Assembly: GCA_002077065.1 (NCBI GenBank)
Contig: NAJO01000005.1
Coordinates: forward strand, 868,001-932,000
DNA from: Cryoendolithus antarcticus
Taxonomy: Eukaryota; Ascomycota; Dothideomycetes; Cladosporiales; Cladosporiaceae
Length of the DNA stretch: 64,000 nt
Direction of reading: 5' to 3'
In this document: positions 31,430-41,629 of the stretch, in pieces
Numbering within the stretch: the first letter of the stretch is position 1
How the letters are laid out: each line of letters opens with the position of its first letter
Program-made: the position numbers and the translations under genes
The notes under the pieces: model-generated
Database searches by the model: none
Told to the model about the DNA's origin: nothing
The model's input: the letters and a program-made list of their open reading frames with translations, nothing else

Positions 31430-34192
31430 TCAAGTCCTACTCCCGCCCAGCCCCAAGTTCAACCACCCCAGATCACTCCCCATTGGCGCCTTCTTCCGCT
31501 CGCCCTCATCGACCTCCTTCGGCCGGCCAGCATAGTACGCGCTCGGCACCCCTCTAGGGAACACCGTGAGCGTACTATCTCGATCCTGCGCAGCCTGAGC
31601 AGCATTCTGGAACGCATTCCCGCTGTCGCGTTGCTGCAGACCCATGCCGTTGGGAGGCTTGAGACCGGAAGGCGTGTTGGCAGTCCAGGCATCGCGGTCA
31701 TGAGGTGAGGGCTGCGGGAAGACTGTGAGCGTGCTGGCGCGGTCGTTCTGGTCTGGGTGATGGGATTGCAAGGGTCGAGGTGGCGCAAGAGGTGCAGGCG
31801 CATTGGCTGTCCAGCGGTTGTCGTTAGCTTGCCGCGGGAAGACGGTCGCAGTGCTGTCTCTATCATGCACTGGTGCAGGTGCAGCCACTGGTGGAGGCGA
31901 CTTCAACAAGGGGCTGTCCTTAGTAGCCCCTGCTGGTGCTGCCCAGTCTGCACTTGGACTTGCGTTGTGGCCCAGCTTGAGCTTCGCCGGTGGTTTGTAG
32001 TTCGTGCCACTACCTGGGAAGAACCCAGCATTCTTCGCACGAGCGCCTCGGGAGGGTACACGCTGCTCGTAAACCGACGCCGTGTAGTTGCTACTTGGTG
32101 GGCGAGAGGCACCTGCTGCGGCGTTCACATGGTCCTTGAAGCTGTTGCTAACAGGCGTCCAGGGTGTGTTGCCAGAGCTTAGGCCGTTGTAGTAGTCCGA
32201 GCTCATTGTGCTGCGGTCGTAGGAGGATATGGTGGTGGTGCTAGACAGTGGGCGATCGTTGCTCTCAATGCGGCCCTGCTGGCCTTCAACAGTACTACCG
32301 CGGCGAGCGAGGTCCTCTCTCGAGTCTGAGAATGCTGGCGATGCCGAGACGACGTTACTCAGCCGCTGTCCGTCAATGGTCTTGCTAAAGTCAATGTCGA
32401 GCGGCGGCACGAATGCTGACGATGGTATGCGGGACATCTCGGATGAATGTCCTGTTGACGGCCAATTCGACCCATCGGACTGTCGATCTTTGGTGTAGGC
32501 GGATGGCATATGAGTGAGATCGTTTGGCTGACTCGTCGAGAAATATCTTGACCACCCGGAACTTCGATCACGCAGCGCACTGCCCTCTTCGGGCGATGCG
32601 CCTTGTACTTGCAGCATCGGTGGCGCGGGCTGCTTGTGCCGTGGCTGATGCTCTACTGTTAGGTACTTCTTATCGCCAACATCCAGCATTTCCATCGGCT
32701 CATTGCCAATCGTTGTGCCGTTCTTATCGCGCACAAGGTTGGCAGTGCTTTCCATACTGCCTTTGGCCGCATGATTGGGTGTATTGCGCTTGTTGCCGAA
32801 CTTGCCGGCGATGATTGCGAGTGAAGAATGCGATCCCGCTGCAGGGGACTCGTAGCGGTTGCGTGGAGGTGGTGTGATGTTGGCGATGGACCCACCGGCC
32901 TCCTTCATGAAACTTGCGCCCCGATCTGCAAAGCTCATTCTGTCACCCTGCTTCTCGGTCTTCTCAACATAGCCCGAGTTCCGCTGCTTCTTCATCTTTC
33001 GTCGTCGTACTAGCAGCAACGCGATGATAAACAGTGCTGCAATACCACACAGCACACCAAGAACGATGCCGAGCGTACGCAGCATTCGGTCATGTGATGA
33101 AAGGCCACCGACACCTGCTGCCGCTGTCGATGATGTTGCCGAAGGCGCGGATGATGTCGACGATGGTGATGCTCCTGATGTTGTCGAAGGCTGTATCGGT
33201 TGCTGGTTGTCGCCGTTGAAAAACTTACCCGCATCGACCCAAGTGTTGCCAGTCTGGTCATACAGGGCTACCGGCGAGTCTGAGTCTCCGCCAGCTAACA
33301 CTACCTTCCCATCCGAGCCCTGTGCGACCGAGTAGTCCGATCTAGTTGTTGTCGGCGCATCTGTTCCATTATATGCTGGCCAGTTCTCCAGGGTCAAACC
33401 TCGCCGTCGTGTTCGTGATTGTGATGCGCCTACAATCGTTCCAGTTTGGGCAGTCGCACCGAATGCACCCAGTAATACAATTTGCGAGACTGTATTTGGG
33501 GAAGCAGTCGCGTCATACGTCTCCAGCACTTTGCTTCCATCACTCCCCGACACGATAGCTCCCCGTATGCCAGGCGCCATTGGCTGTGAAAGATTTGTCC
33601 CGAGCTGCTGCCACCCAGTGCTCGGCTCGAATGTGTACACCACGTCTGACAGTAGCGATCCACCTGCCATGATCGCATGACTGCTGTTCCAGGGTTGTAG
33701 TATGGGCTGATTTGCTGGCGCGGCAGTAGAAACGAACGATTGCACATTGTGCGGCTCGTTCGTCTGTAGCAAGAAGGTCTGTGATGATAGCCATGATGGC
33801 GCATCCGGTGTGGATCCAGCGTAGACTACGATCGACTGTGAGTCTTCCAGATAAGCTGCGCTATGATTCGTCCTCCCTTGCATATTATTCGCCAGGAGCG
33901 GCAGCGTTTCCCACGTTTGGTCAGTGAAGGAGTATCTCTGAAGTCCGCTGTAGCTGCTGTCGTCTGATGTGCCGCCGACGACGTACAGTACAGCTTTCGA
34001 AGAGTCATCTCCAGGCACTGCCGTCACACACGCGGGCCCTGTGACCAGCATCCCTGCCGTCTCCTCGCTCCATGTTGCATTCTCCTTCAAACGTAATGAC
34101 TGGAATCCATTAGAAGAGTAGACGTAGAGCGTGTCGTCATGAACAGCAGAGCAGTGCCCGTCCAGCGCCTGCTTGGGCCGGGGAACGGACAT
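31430..34192 (-). CDS. kelch-repeat, single-pass membrane protein with long low-complexity tail
   Basis: A single exon of 920 codons from ATG at 34192. Residues 1-330 form a kelch/galactose-oxidase-like beta-propeller (LYVYSSNGFQSL, VLYVVGGTSD, GRTNHSAAYLED, SHAIMAGGSLLSDVVY). A Ser/Thr/Pro linker follows, then one membrane helix at about 376-398 (TLGIVLGVLCGIAALFIIALLLV) with a basic RRRKMKK stop-transfer signal. The remaining 520 residues are predicted cytoplasmic, disordered and rich in Ser, Pro and Asn, with three late copies of DR[DA]ST-x-TVFP. The topology implies an extracellular propeller, yet no signal peptide precedes it. The frame is open for about 30 codons upstream without ATG, so a 5' exon may be missing. 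In other fungi such proteins are often labelled CLF1-like, probably wrongly. Confidence 0.82.
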   Translation of the reverse strand: MSVPRPKQALDGHCSAVHDDTLYVYSSNGFQSLRLKENATWSEETAGMLVTGPACVTAVPGDDSSKAVLYVVGGTSDDSSYSGLQRYSFTDQTWETLPLLANNMQGRTNHSAAYLEDSQSIVVYAGSTPDAPSWLSSQTFLLQTNEPHNVQSFVSTAAPANQPILQPWNSSHAIMAGGSLLSDVVYTFEPSTGWQQLGTNLSQPMAPGIRGAIVSGSDGSKVLETYDATASPNTVSQIVLLGAFGATAQTGTIVGASQSRTRRRGLTLENWPAYNGTDAPTTTRSDYSVAQGSDGKVVLAGGDSDSPVALYDQTGNTWVDAGKFFNGDNQQPIQPSTTSGASPSSTSSAPSATSSTAAAGVGGLSSHDRMLRTLGIVLGVLCGIAALFIIALLLVRRRKMKKQRNSGYVEKTEKQGDRMSFADRGASFMKEAGGSIANITPPPRNRYESPAAGSHSSLAIIAGKFGNKRNTPNHAAKGSMESTANLVRDKNGTTIGNEPMEMLDVGDKKYLTVEHQPRHKQPAPPMLQVQGASPEEGSALRDRSSGWSRYFSTSQPNDLTHMPSAYTKDRQSDGSNWPSTGHSSEMSRIPSSAFVPPLDIDFSKTIDGQRLSNVVSASPAFSDSREDLARRGSTVEGQQGRIESNDRPLSSTTTISSYDRSTMSSDYYNGLSSGNTPWTPVSNSFKDHVNAAAGASRPPSSNYTASVYEQRVPSRGARAKNAGFFPGSGTNYKPPAKLKLGHNASPSADWAAPAGATKDSPLLKSPPPVAAPAPVHDRDSTATVFPRQANDNRWTANAPAPLAPPRPLQSHHPDQNDRASTLTVFPQPSPHDRDAWTANTPSGLKPPNGMGLQQRDSGNAFQNAAQAAQDRDSTLTVFPRGVPSAYYAGRPKEVDEGERKKAPMGSDLGWLNLGLGGSRT

Positions 34193-35574
34193 AGATGTTG
34201 GTGCTAGGGCAGTCTGTCGCCCAGCACCGAGAAAAGAAGAGCGGCGGATGGCGATGCCACGCTTTGGTCGTGTTGCGCTGGCCTGCGCCTAGTAGCAATG
34301 CATGTCCTGCAGCGGTCGGTGTCGTGTGTGAAAGTAATGCGTTATGTAGAGAGAGCACGCAGGTACTCCAGTCCCAATCCGAAGGTGCCTGCCTTACCCT
34401 CGTTCACTACGTTGTTGGGCAGTCGCAGTCGCTGCTACGCCTGGGCAGTGTGTATATCGGAAACGGCCTCAGTGATCACGCCAGCCCTTGCCGACGGCGT
34501 TATATTGCGAATGTAGTACCAGGCGTGTCTTGCGATTACACTCTATGCAATGCAATGGAATCCTGGCTTCACGACCGCTCTTTCACACTACGCGCGAGTG
34601 TATGCGAGTACGCCACGGCGAAAGAATGGAGAGCGCCTGTCTCGCTGGCCACGCAGCTGGTCTCGTCCGGGGGTTGTTTCGAGGTGGTCTGTCTGATCGA
34701 CAGTAGTGCGGAGGTCGCGTCGAGCGTGAGTCGCGTAAAGTGGCGTGGGCTGAAGAGCGGTGTCCGTCAGGAAATCGAAGCGAGTGTGGGTGTCAAACAA
34801 AAGCGAGGGTTTCCGTCTGCAGTGATCACACGAGAACGAGCTGCATGCAGTGCGCGCACATCAATGGCGACAAGGAGCGGCAGGGCTCGACGCTCGTTGG
34901 TGGACTACGGTGCTGGCCCGGGCTCAACGCTAGCATTTCGCAACGATGCCGAATAGGGTTACGAGCGAGTCGATGATAGGGGACGAGGAGACTTTGCGAC
35001 TACGACATGGCAACCATGTCATGGAGCAAGTATGATGAATAGCCTTGGGGCCGCACCTCTCTGTACAGATACTCCACGACCACGAAGAACACACTCATGC
35101 ACACTCCTCCGTATCCCGGAAGCTCTCCAGCGCCATGCCCAGCTGCACCCCACCGTCTAGCCACGCCGGCAGTCGTAAAACGGCATACTCGGGAACGGAG
35201 ATCTCAGGCTCCTGAAATCCGCCGCAGTGTACAACTGTCGCCTCGTCCCTTCGAAGATGTCGACCTACCTCAACGCCGATGCATGTCGGCGAAAGTCCAA
35301 AAGTCGTGAAAAGCGTAAAGACTCGTCACACAGGAATCTGCAATTATGATCTGCATACTGCTAACCTCCATGAAGACCTTACCGCAAAGCCTATCTGTTT
35401 TGAGATCTTGAAACACCCGTCCCGAACGGATGTCGCCTCGACGCCTCCCGATAATCAATCCACGGAGGTCACTCCACGCGACTCTCTACCCTGACTCTCG
35501 ACACACATGGCGTCCACGCGTTTGGCGTGAGGACGGCAAACAGGAAGCACAGGTGCCGACAGCTGTCGTTATGC
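34193..35574. other. spacer upstream of the kelch gene
   Basis: About 1.4 kb. It may hold a missing first exon of the kelch gene near 34195-34360. A 253-codon frame on + (34195-34956) starts against the kelch start; its translation has no motif and I do not accept it. Otherwise nothing. Confidence 0.45.
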
Positions 35575-36846
35575 TTAGCTGCCGCCTACCTCGTTCGTGA
35601 CCTTGACAAAGGCCTCCCATTCGGCCAGTGCTCGGCCAGAGCTCAGACACCACCTCGCTCTTCGCACACCTTCCTTCCACCTCAGCCCCCCAGGGCCTCT
35701 CTCCTCAACCACCTTCCCCTCGACCGCTTGACTCTTATCCGCCTCGCAGATCCCACTGACAGCAATCAGCGCCGCAGTGTTTAGCAGGACGAAATCCAGC
35801 ACAGCATCATGCTCCGGCCTCTGATTCTTTAAAATCTCCATCAAGATCCCCGCGTTCTCTGCGGGACCCTTCCCTCCATGGACTTCGTCGAGCGAGTGGC
35901 TGGGCAGCCCAAAGTCCTTCGGCTCAACCGTGAAATACTCCACCTCCCCATCCCTCTGCCCATCGTGAATATACCAGCAGTGCGTCTTGCCAGCGCAAGA
36001 CAGCTCGTCCAGATTCTCATCGCCACAGACGACGAGTGCTTTCCTCGCGCCGCTTAGTCGGAGCGCTTCGGCGAAGTTGGGCCCAATGTCCTTTCGGGCT
36101 ACGCCCAGTATTCGGGCTTCCAGTAGGCCGGAGTCGTGGACCGGGTTCGCTAGCGGTCCAAGGAGATTGAAGATCGTGCGGACGGGCACTTCTTTACGCA
36201 CGGCTGCGGCGTACTTCATCCCTGGGTGCCATTCTCGAGCATACAGGAAAGCGTAGTTCGTCGCTCCATAGATCGCGGGCAGATTCTGCGCCGTGGTAGC
36301 AGCTATGAGTGGTGGCGAAGGGGCGTGCTGGAGTAAGTCTGCTGAGCCAGAAAGCGAGGTGGACGAGTTGTTGCCGTGTTTTGCTACAACGAGACAGGCG
36401 GAGGCGAGGATCGATGAGGTTGTGGAGATGTTGAATGTATTGTGGCCGTCGCCGCCGGTGCCTACGATGTCTACCTGTGCTTGACGTCAATGATCGAGCA
36501 TGGGAAGTGAGGCAATTGCGTGGGCATACCGTACCAAACCGCCTCTATAGTTCCCTTCAGCCCTCCCCTTCGACTCTATCACTCGCTGAAGTGCGTCTCG
36601 ATCGATCTGTGGGCATGCTGCGCGCATATGTCCGGCCGTAGCAGCCAGCACGGCGGGCTCATGGTCCAGGCCAGTCGTGTGTAATGCGTATAGTAAAAGT
36701 GCAAAATGAATCGGAGAGATTCGATTGTCGAAGATCAATCTGACTGCTGCGGCAATTGCTTGAGGGTCGACAGTCTTCGAAGTCTCAGGTACGGCCAATT
36801 GTTTCAGCAGCGGTGCTACAGACTCGTAGTTTGCGGGAGTCGCCAT
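35575..36846 (-). CDS. TRP4: anthranilate phosphoribosyltransferase
   Basis: Exons 36846-36535 and 36474-35575 (60-nt intron, GTACGG donor) give 403 residues. After the helical N-domain, the spliced junction yields VDIVGTGGDGHNTFNIST, the PRPP-binding GTGGDG loop, then KHGNNSSTSLSGSADLL, matching the conserved KHGNR..SS.SGSADLL. HPGMKYAAAVRKEV and RTIFNLLGPLANP complete the active site. The enzyme joins anthranilate to PRPP in tryptophan synthesis. Where most homologues have KHGNR this has KHGNN, a substitution in the anthranilate-site loop worth checking. An insertion near residue 130-165 (SADLLQHAPSPPLIAAT) is typical of filamentous fungi. Confidence 0.93.
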
Positions 36847-37521
36847 CTCGTAGTGGGTCGTCTGCAACAGAGTGATTTGGTCAGGACTCAAACTCGGCTG
36901 CAAAGATACGTCCCAGCTATCCAAAGGAGTTGTTTGTCTGCAGTGATCATGTTTATACTGTAACTCCCACCACACTAGTCCTCAGTTTTAAAGCAAAAAC
37001 TGCTCAAGGTTGTCATACGTAGGTACTACTCTCACATGATGACTGGAAGTCGAATTTCACAAGTCGGCGAACCCTTCGAAACGCCGAACATGTGGTCAAG
37101 CTCGAGGCGAACGCACTACATGTATACATATGATCGAAGCCACACACACGTAGCTTCTGATTATCGCGAAACATTCCAGTGGTCAGCGTCCATCGTAACC
37201 AGAGCAGACGATGGACACGATTTTGGGACGTACTTAGACCCTATCTTTCATTTCGATTCCTCGAAAGTTCTTGGCCCTTCGGCCAGTCACGATGGCCTAT
37301 CCTCGACCGACGATGCAATACGAGTGCCGCCAACATAGCAGTCGCTCCCACTACAACGCAGTCCTGCCATCGTCCCCAGCGTGTGCTTGATGTACCATCA
37401 CTGCTCGCGAAGATGAGAGGTCCATCCAGCAACAGCTCTGCCTGTCTCGCTGCAGCCCATGACCTACAGTCCCCGGCGACCATCGTCAACGCATCACATC
37501 TGCCGCCTCAATCAAGGTCGC
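36847..37521. other. spacer with one doubtful small open frame
   Basis: About 675 bp between TRP4 start and the TMA20 stop. On the minus strand 37483-37241 encodes about 80 residues with a possible single membrane helix (CVVVGATAMLAALVL) followed by a basic tail (HRRSRIGHR). It could be a small membrane protein but has no recognised family and no conserved motif. Confidence 0.3.
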
Positions 37522-38152
37522 TCAGCTCAAATCCAATTTCCAGAGCCCGTCACCGGCAAAATGCCCATTCTCAATCGCGATACCCTTCTTCTTCTCCCTC
37601 ATCTCGGCACTCCCCATCTTCAACACGCCCACCAAGCACGCACTGTCCTTTCCTTCCGCATTTACCACCACAACGTCCCCCACCTCCAACTCCTTTCCCG
37701 CATTGCCATACTCCTCCTCAACACCCTCATCGCCTGCGAGCCTGCCACCAGGACTAGTCAAACCCGGCACCATCAACGTAGCTCCACTCATCACAAATCG
37801 AATCGCACCACGATCTACCCTCACTTTCGTGAAAGCCCATGGGTACTTGTGCACTACCTTCAGGTGAGGAAGTATGGCATCGTCCATGTGCTGGAAGAAG
37901 AGCGGTGTGGTGCCATTGCAGTAGAGTGAAACCCGGTCGGGGATCTTCACAAGATCTAATTGCTCCTTCTTGGGCAGGATCTCATCTATATGAGGTTCGA
38001 GGAGAGGGTAGGTCTCGAGGACTTTTGCGCGGACGGCGCGTTGGGCGGAGGATTTGACTTTGGACTTTGCGCCGGGGGTAAATCTAGGAGTAAATGTTAG
38101 GGGAGGTGGAGAGGGAGGGGTGGAGGACACGTACTGACTCTTTCTTGAACAT
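37522..38152 (-). CDS. TMA20: MCTS1/Tma20-type PUA-domain translation factor
   Basis: A 14-nt first exon (38152-38139, MFKK plus two bases) and 38083-37522 give 191 residues, close to yeast Tma20 (181). Splicing at GTCAGT (38138) and CCTAG (38084) restores MFKKEFTPGAKSKVKSS; the stronger-looking GTACGT 4 nt further on would not keep the TPGAK frame unless a different acceptor is used. The DUF1947-like N-domain reads LLEPHIDEILPKKEQLDLVKI, and the C-terminal PUA domain reads VDRGAIRFVMSGATLMVPGLTS. MCTS1/Tma20 pairs with DENR/Tma22 to release tRNA and recycle 40S subunits. It is divergent from SGT2 with 285 bp between starts. Confidence 0.92.
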
Positions 38153-38437
38153 CTTGTTGGTAGATTGAGTGCAATGATTGTTTGGAGAGGCTCTTCAGCG
38201 ACTCATATTCCAGTCCGCGGGGCTTGGTGGGGTTGATCGCTGCAGGGGTTCACACAACGTGGGAGCCATGACGACGGGGGTGCGAAAAGTCAAGGAAGCA
38301 CATAGAACGCGTTGGAGATGCGATCTGTTGAGGACACATAATTGTGTTATTTACCACACGAACTGATATACCTTGTCCCTGTCACTCGCTTCAACCGAAA
38401 CTACCAGTGCGCAAGCATTGCAGACACGTTCACAATC

Positions 38438-39695
38438 ATGGCTTCAGAATCGCACAAGCGCCTCGCGCTTGCAATCGTCGACTTCCTTTCCACCTCCCTC
38501 AAAGATGGTACACTGCAGCCAGAAGACGCAGACAGCATCGAGATCGCAAGCAACTGCATTGCAGAATGCTTCCACGTCGACCCCTCAGACAAGACCGCCA
38601 CAAAAGAGGCGTTAGGCGACCAGAATCTCCTGAAGATCTACAGCGTCTATGAGAAGCTCAAGGGCAAGAATGCGCCTGCCGCAGCAGGCTCAGCACCTTC
38701 TGCATCAGTACCAAAGGCAATGCCGAAAGAGACTCTGGAAGTCAAAGGCCACCCTACCGAGGAGAGCGAGAAGCTCAAGGGCCAAGGCAATGCGGCCATG
38801 CAGAAGAAAGACTACAACCGCGCCATAGACTTCTACACCCAAGCTCTGGACATCTCACCACTGAACACAATCTACCTCTCTAACCGCGCGGCAGCTTACA
38901 GTGCTTCGAACCAGCACGAAGCGGCCATGCATGACGCGGAGCTCGCGGTGACGGCAGACCCGAAATACACGAAGGCGTGGAGCAGACTTGGATTGGCTAA
39001 GTTCGCGCTCGGGGACGCTAAGGGCAGTATGGATGCGTACAAGAGTGGGATCGACGCTGAGGGGAATGGAGGCAGTGATGCGATGAAGAAGGGGTATGAG
39101 ACTGCGAAGCGCAAGGTGGAGGAGGAGGGTGTGGATGGTGACGATGAAGAGGATGATGACATTGGAGCGCCGGACGCGGGTGCAAGAGGCGCGCCAGGCG
39201 CTGGTGGGATGCCTGACTTATCTGCATTGGCTGGTATGTTCGGCGGTGGAGGTGGCGCGGGAGGTGCAGGAGGCGGGATGCCAGATCTGTCTGCACTTGC
39301 GGGTATGATGGGTGGCGGCGGTGCTGGAGGAGGTGGCATGCCTGATATTGGCGCCATGATGCAGAACCCGATGATGCGGCAAATGGCGCAGCAGGTGATG
39401 CAGAACCCTGAGATGCTCAGTGGTCTGATGAACAGGTTCGGCGGCGGTGGAGCAGGCGCAGGCGCAGGTGCTGGTGCTGGTGCTGGTGGTGCAGCTGGTG
39501 GAGCACCAGGCGGTCGTGGTGGAGGCATGCCCGACTTGAGCGCGATGATGAATGACCCTGCGATTGCTGAGATGGCACGGAACTTCGTAAGTCGGTTTTA
39601 ATGATACCCCATGCCACGAGCTAATAAGTCTACAGATGGGCGGCGGCGCTGGAGGTGCTGGACGAGGCGCAGGTCGCGGAGCTGGTGGCAGCTGA
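38438..39695 (+). CDS. SGT2: SGT2, small glutamine-rich TPR co-chaperone
   Basis: Exon 1 38438-39586 and a 60-nt exon 2 39636-39695 (49-nt intron, GTAAGT/CTACAG) give 402 residues. Residues 1-70 form the SGTA-type homodimerisation domain that binds Get5/Get4 ubiquitin-like domains. Three TPR motifs occupy about 108-220 (LKGQGNAAMQKKDYNRAIDFYTQAL, NTIYLSNRAAAYSA, KAWSRLGLAKFAL). The C-terminal half is Gly/Met-rich with four GMPD-type repeats and a helical MMQNPMMRQMAQQVMQNPEM segment that binds hydrophobic tail anchors. It passes tail-anchored proteins to the GET pathway. The last exon adds only a Met and a Gly/Ala/Arg tail. Confidence 0.94.
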
Positions 39696-40127
39696 GCTGC
39701 AATGACGATATCGTAGGGATGCGTAACGATATATATACACGAGTCAAATAGGGCGTCCAAAATGCATGCTTGCATTCTCCTTCGTGATCACTGATAATGC
39801 CGATTCGCAGCTGGCAAGTCCTTACTTGGCCCGTTAATGGCGAGGGCACAGAGAAGGGCTGAATTCACGAGACTTTCTCGACCCGCGCCACGTCTTTCTG
39901 CAAGATACTCTCAATGTCTCCATCCAGTGGTCGTCTAACAGTTTACATCTGTTAGTCTCCCGTATGTGTACATCCTGCTGCACTACGATTAATTGGTGGA
40001 CCTCGGCTCGTCTCATCTACCGTCCATTGCCGGCACTCGACAATGTACAATCTCGAAGCCATCTATCACCGCAAACGTGATACACGCTGAATCTAGGTAG
40101 ATCTAGAGCCTATCCCGTTAACAAGTG

Positions 40128-41569
40128 ATGTCTCGTTTCCTGATACAAGAGCATTCGGTGCCATCTTGCTACATCCGAGAATACCCTCGAGCTCTCGCAG
40201 GGTCCCAAGAGGATGAGCTCTCGATTGCCGTCAAGCAGTACACGCCACTCGACAATCGTAGTCCTGGACGAGGAGACATAACGATCATTGGCGCGCATGC
40301 CAATGGCTTCCCGAAGGTGGGTGGATCGGTTATGCCTGCGGTGACCATACACTAAATCGACTCAGGAGCTCTACGAACCGCTATGGGATGAACTCTACTC
40401 GCGACTCAAGGCGAAGGGCATCGCGATACGCAACATCTGGATCGCGGACGTTGCACACCAAGGCGTGAGTGGCGTGCTGAATGAGAGCAAGCTTGGAAAT
40501 GATCGTACGCCCAACCCTGTCTTCATCCTCCCACCACGACTAACCAATCTTAGCATCATGGAACGACCACCCCCGCGACCTCTTCCTCCTGATCAATCAC
40601 TTCCGCCATGAGATTCGCCGCCCCATAATCGGCATCGGCCACAGCATGGGCGGCTGCCATCTCGTCAATCTCTCGCTCATGCACCCACGCCTCTTCACAA
40701 CACTAATTCTCATCGACCCTGTGATCCAACGCCTACCAAGTCGAAGTGGCAACTACGGTCCGGCGAAAGCCTCGACAGTCCGGCGCGATCGCTGGCCAAG
40801 TCGTAAAGCTGCGGAAGCAGCCTTCAAGCGAAGCAAGTTTTACCAGACTTGGGATCCGAGGGTGCTAGATCTGTGGGTGAAGCATGGATTGAGAGATCTA
40901 CCGACGTTACTGCACTCTGATTTGAAGTCTACGCCTGCGGTGCTGCCAGCTATTAGTGCGGATCCGAGTTCCGCTGCTATTACTACTGCTGAGACGGAGG
41001 TGACACTTCTGACGACGAAGCATCAGGAGGTGTTCACGTTCATGCGACCCAACTATTCTACTGCTGAGTTCCCTGAGCCTTCAGAAAAGCCAAACCCACT
41101 CACGCATCCTGATGTGGATCCGGCTGCTGGGCCGAATGATCCTTTTTACCGACCTGAACCGCTGGCTACGTTTCACAAGCTGCCTGCACTGCGGCCGAGC
41201 GTGCAGTACATCTTTGGTGATCAGTCGTTTCTGTCAGCACCAATGTTGAAGGCTGACAAGATGGCCGCGACTGGCTCTGGTATTGGTGGCTCCGGTGGTG
41301 TCACAGCTGGCCGTGTACAAGAGCATACTTTCAAGGGTATCGGTCACTTGATACCCATGGAGGTTGTTGGCGAGACGGCGGACGTGTGCACCGAATGGCT
41401 TGTGCCTGAGTTTGCGCGGTGGAAGCAATTGGAGCAGCTGGAGAGCGAGGCGTGGAGTCGCGTACCCAGTGAGGAGAAAGGAAGGATGAATGAGGAGTTC
41501 TTGCGAGTCATGACGAGTGACTGGAACGCTGAGCCTGGAGCGAAGCCAGCCACCAAGCCGATGCTGTAG
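40128..41569 (+). CDS. alpha/beta hydrolase, LPX1 / AKT2-like esterase-lipase
   Basis: Exons 40128-40316, 40366-40504 and 40554-41569 give 447 residues. Conserved blocks are IIGAHANGFPKELYEPLWDEL (first intron inside), IWIADVAHQG, SWNDHPRDL and the nucleophile elbow GHSMGG (Ser near 140). A His near the end (GIGHLIPME) completes the triad. The family includes yeast peroxisomal lipase Lpx1 and the Alternaria AKT2-type esterase. The C-terminus ends KPML, not a canonical S-K-L type PTS1, so peroxisomal import by Pex5 is not evident. Its stop is 60 bp from that of the convergent gene. Confidence 0.88.
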
Positions 41570-41629
41570 AGCTGTTGATGAGGCAAACCTCTGGTGGACA
41601 CATCCCGCTCCAGATGTCGATCTGGTTGC

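Noticed and set aside
34195..34956. 253-codon open frame on + adjacent to the kelch start
   Set aside because: No motif, domain or amphipathic pattern; composition looks random and it begins opposite the kelch 5' region.
38896..39528. 210-codon Pro-rich frame antisense to SGT2
   Set aside because: It is the mirror of the Gly/Ala/Met-rich SGT2 tail; Pro/Ala runs antisense to Gly/Ala codons are an expected artefact.
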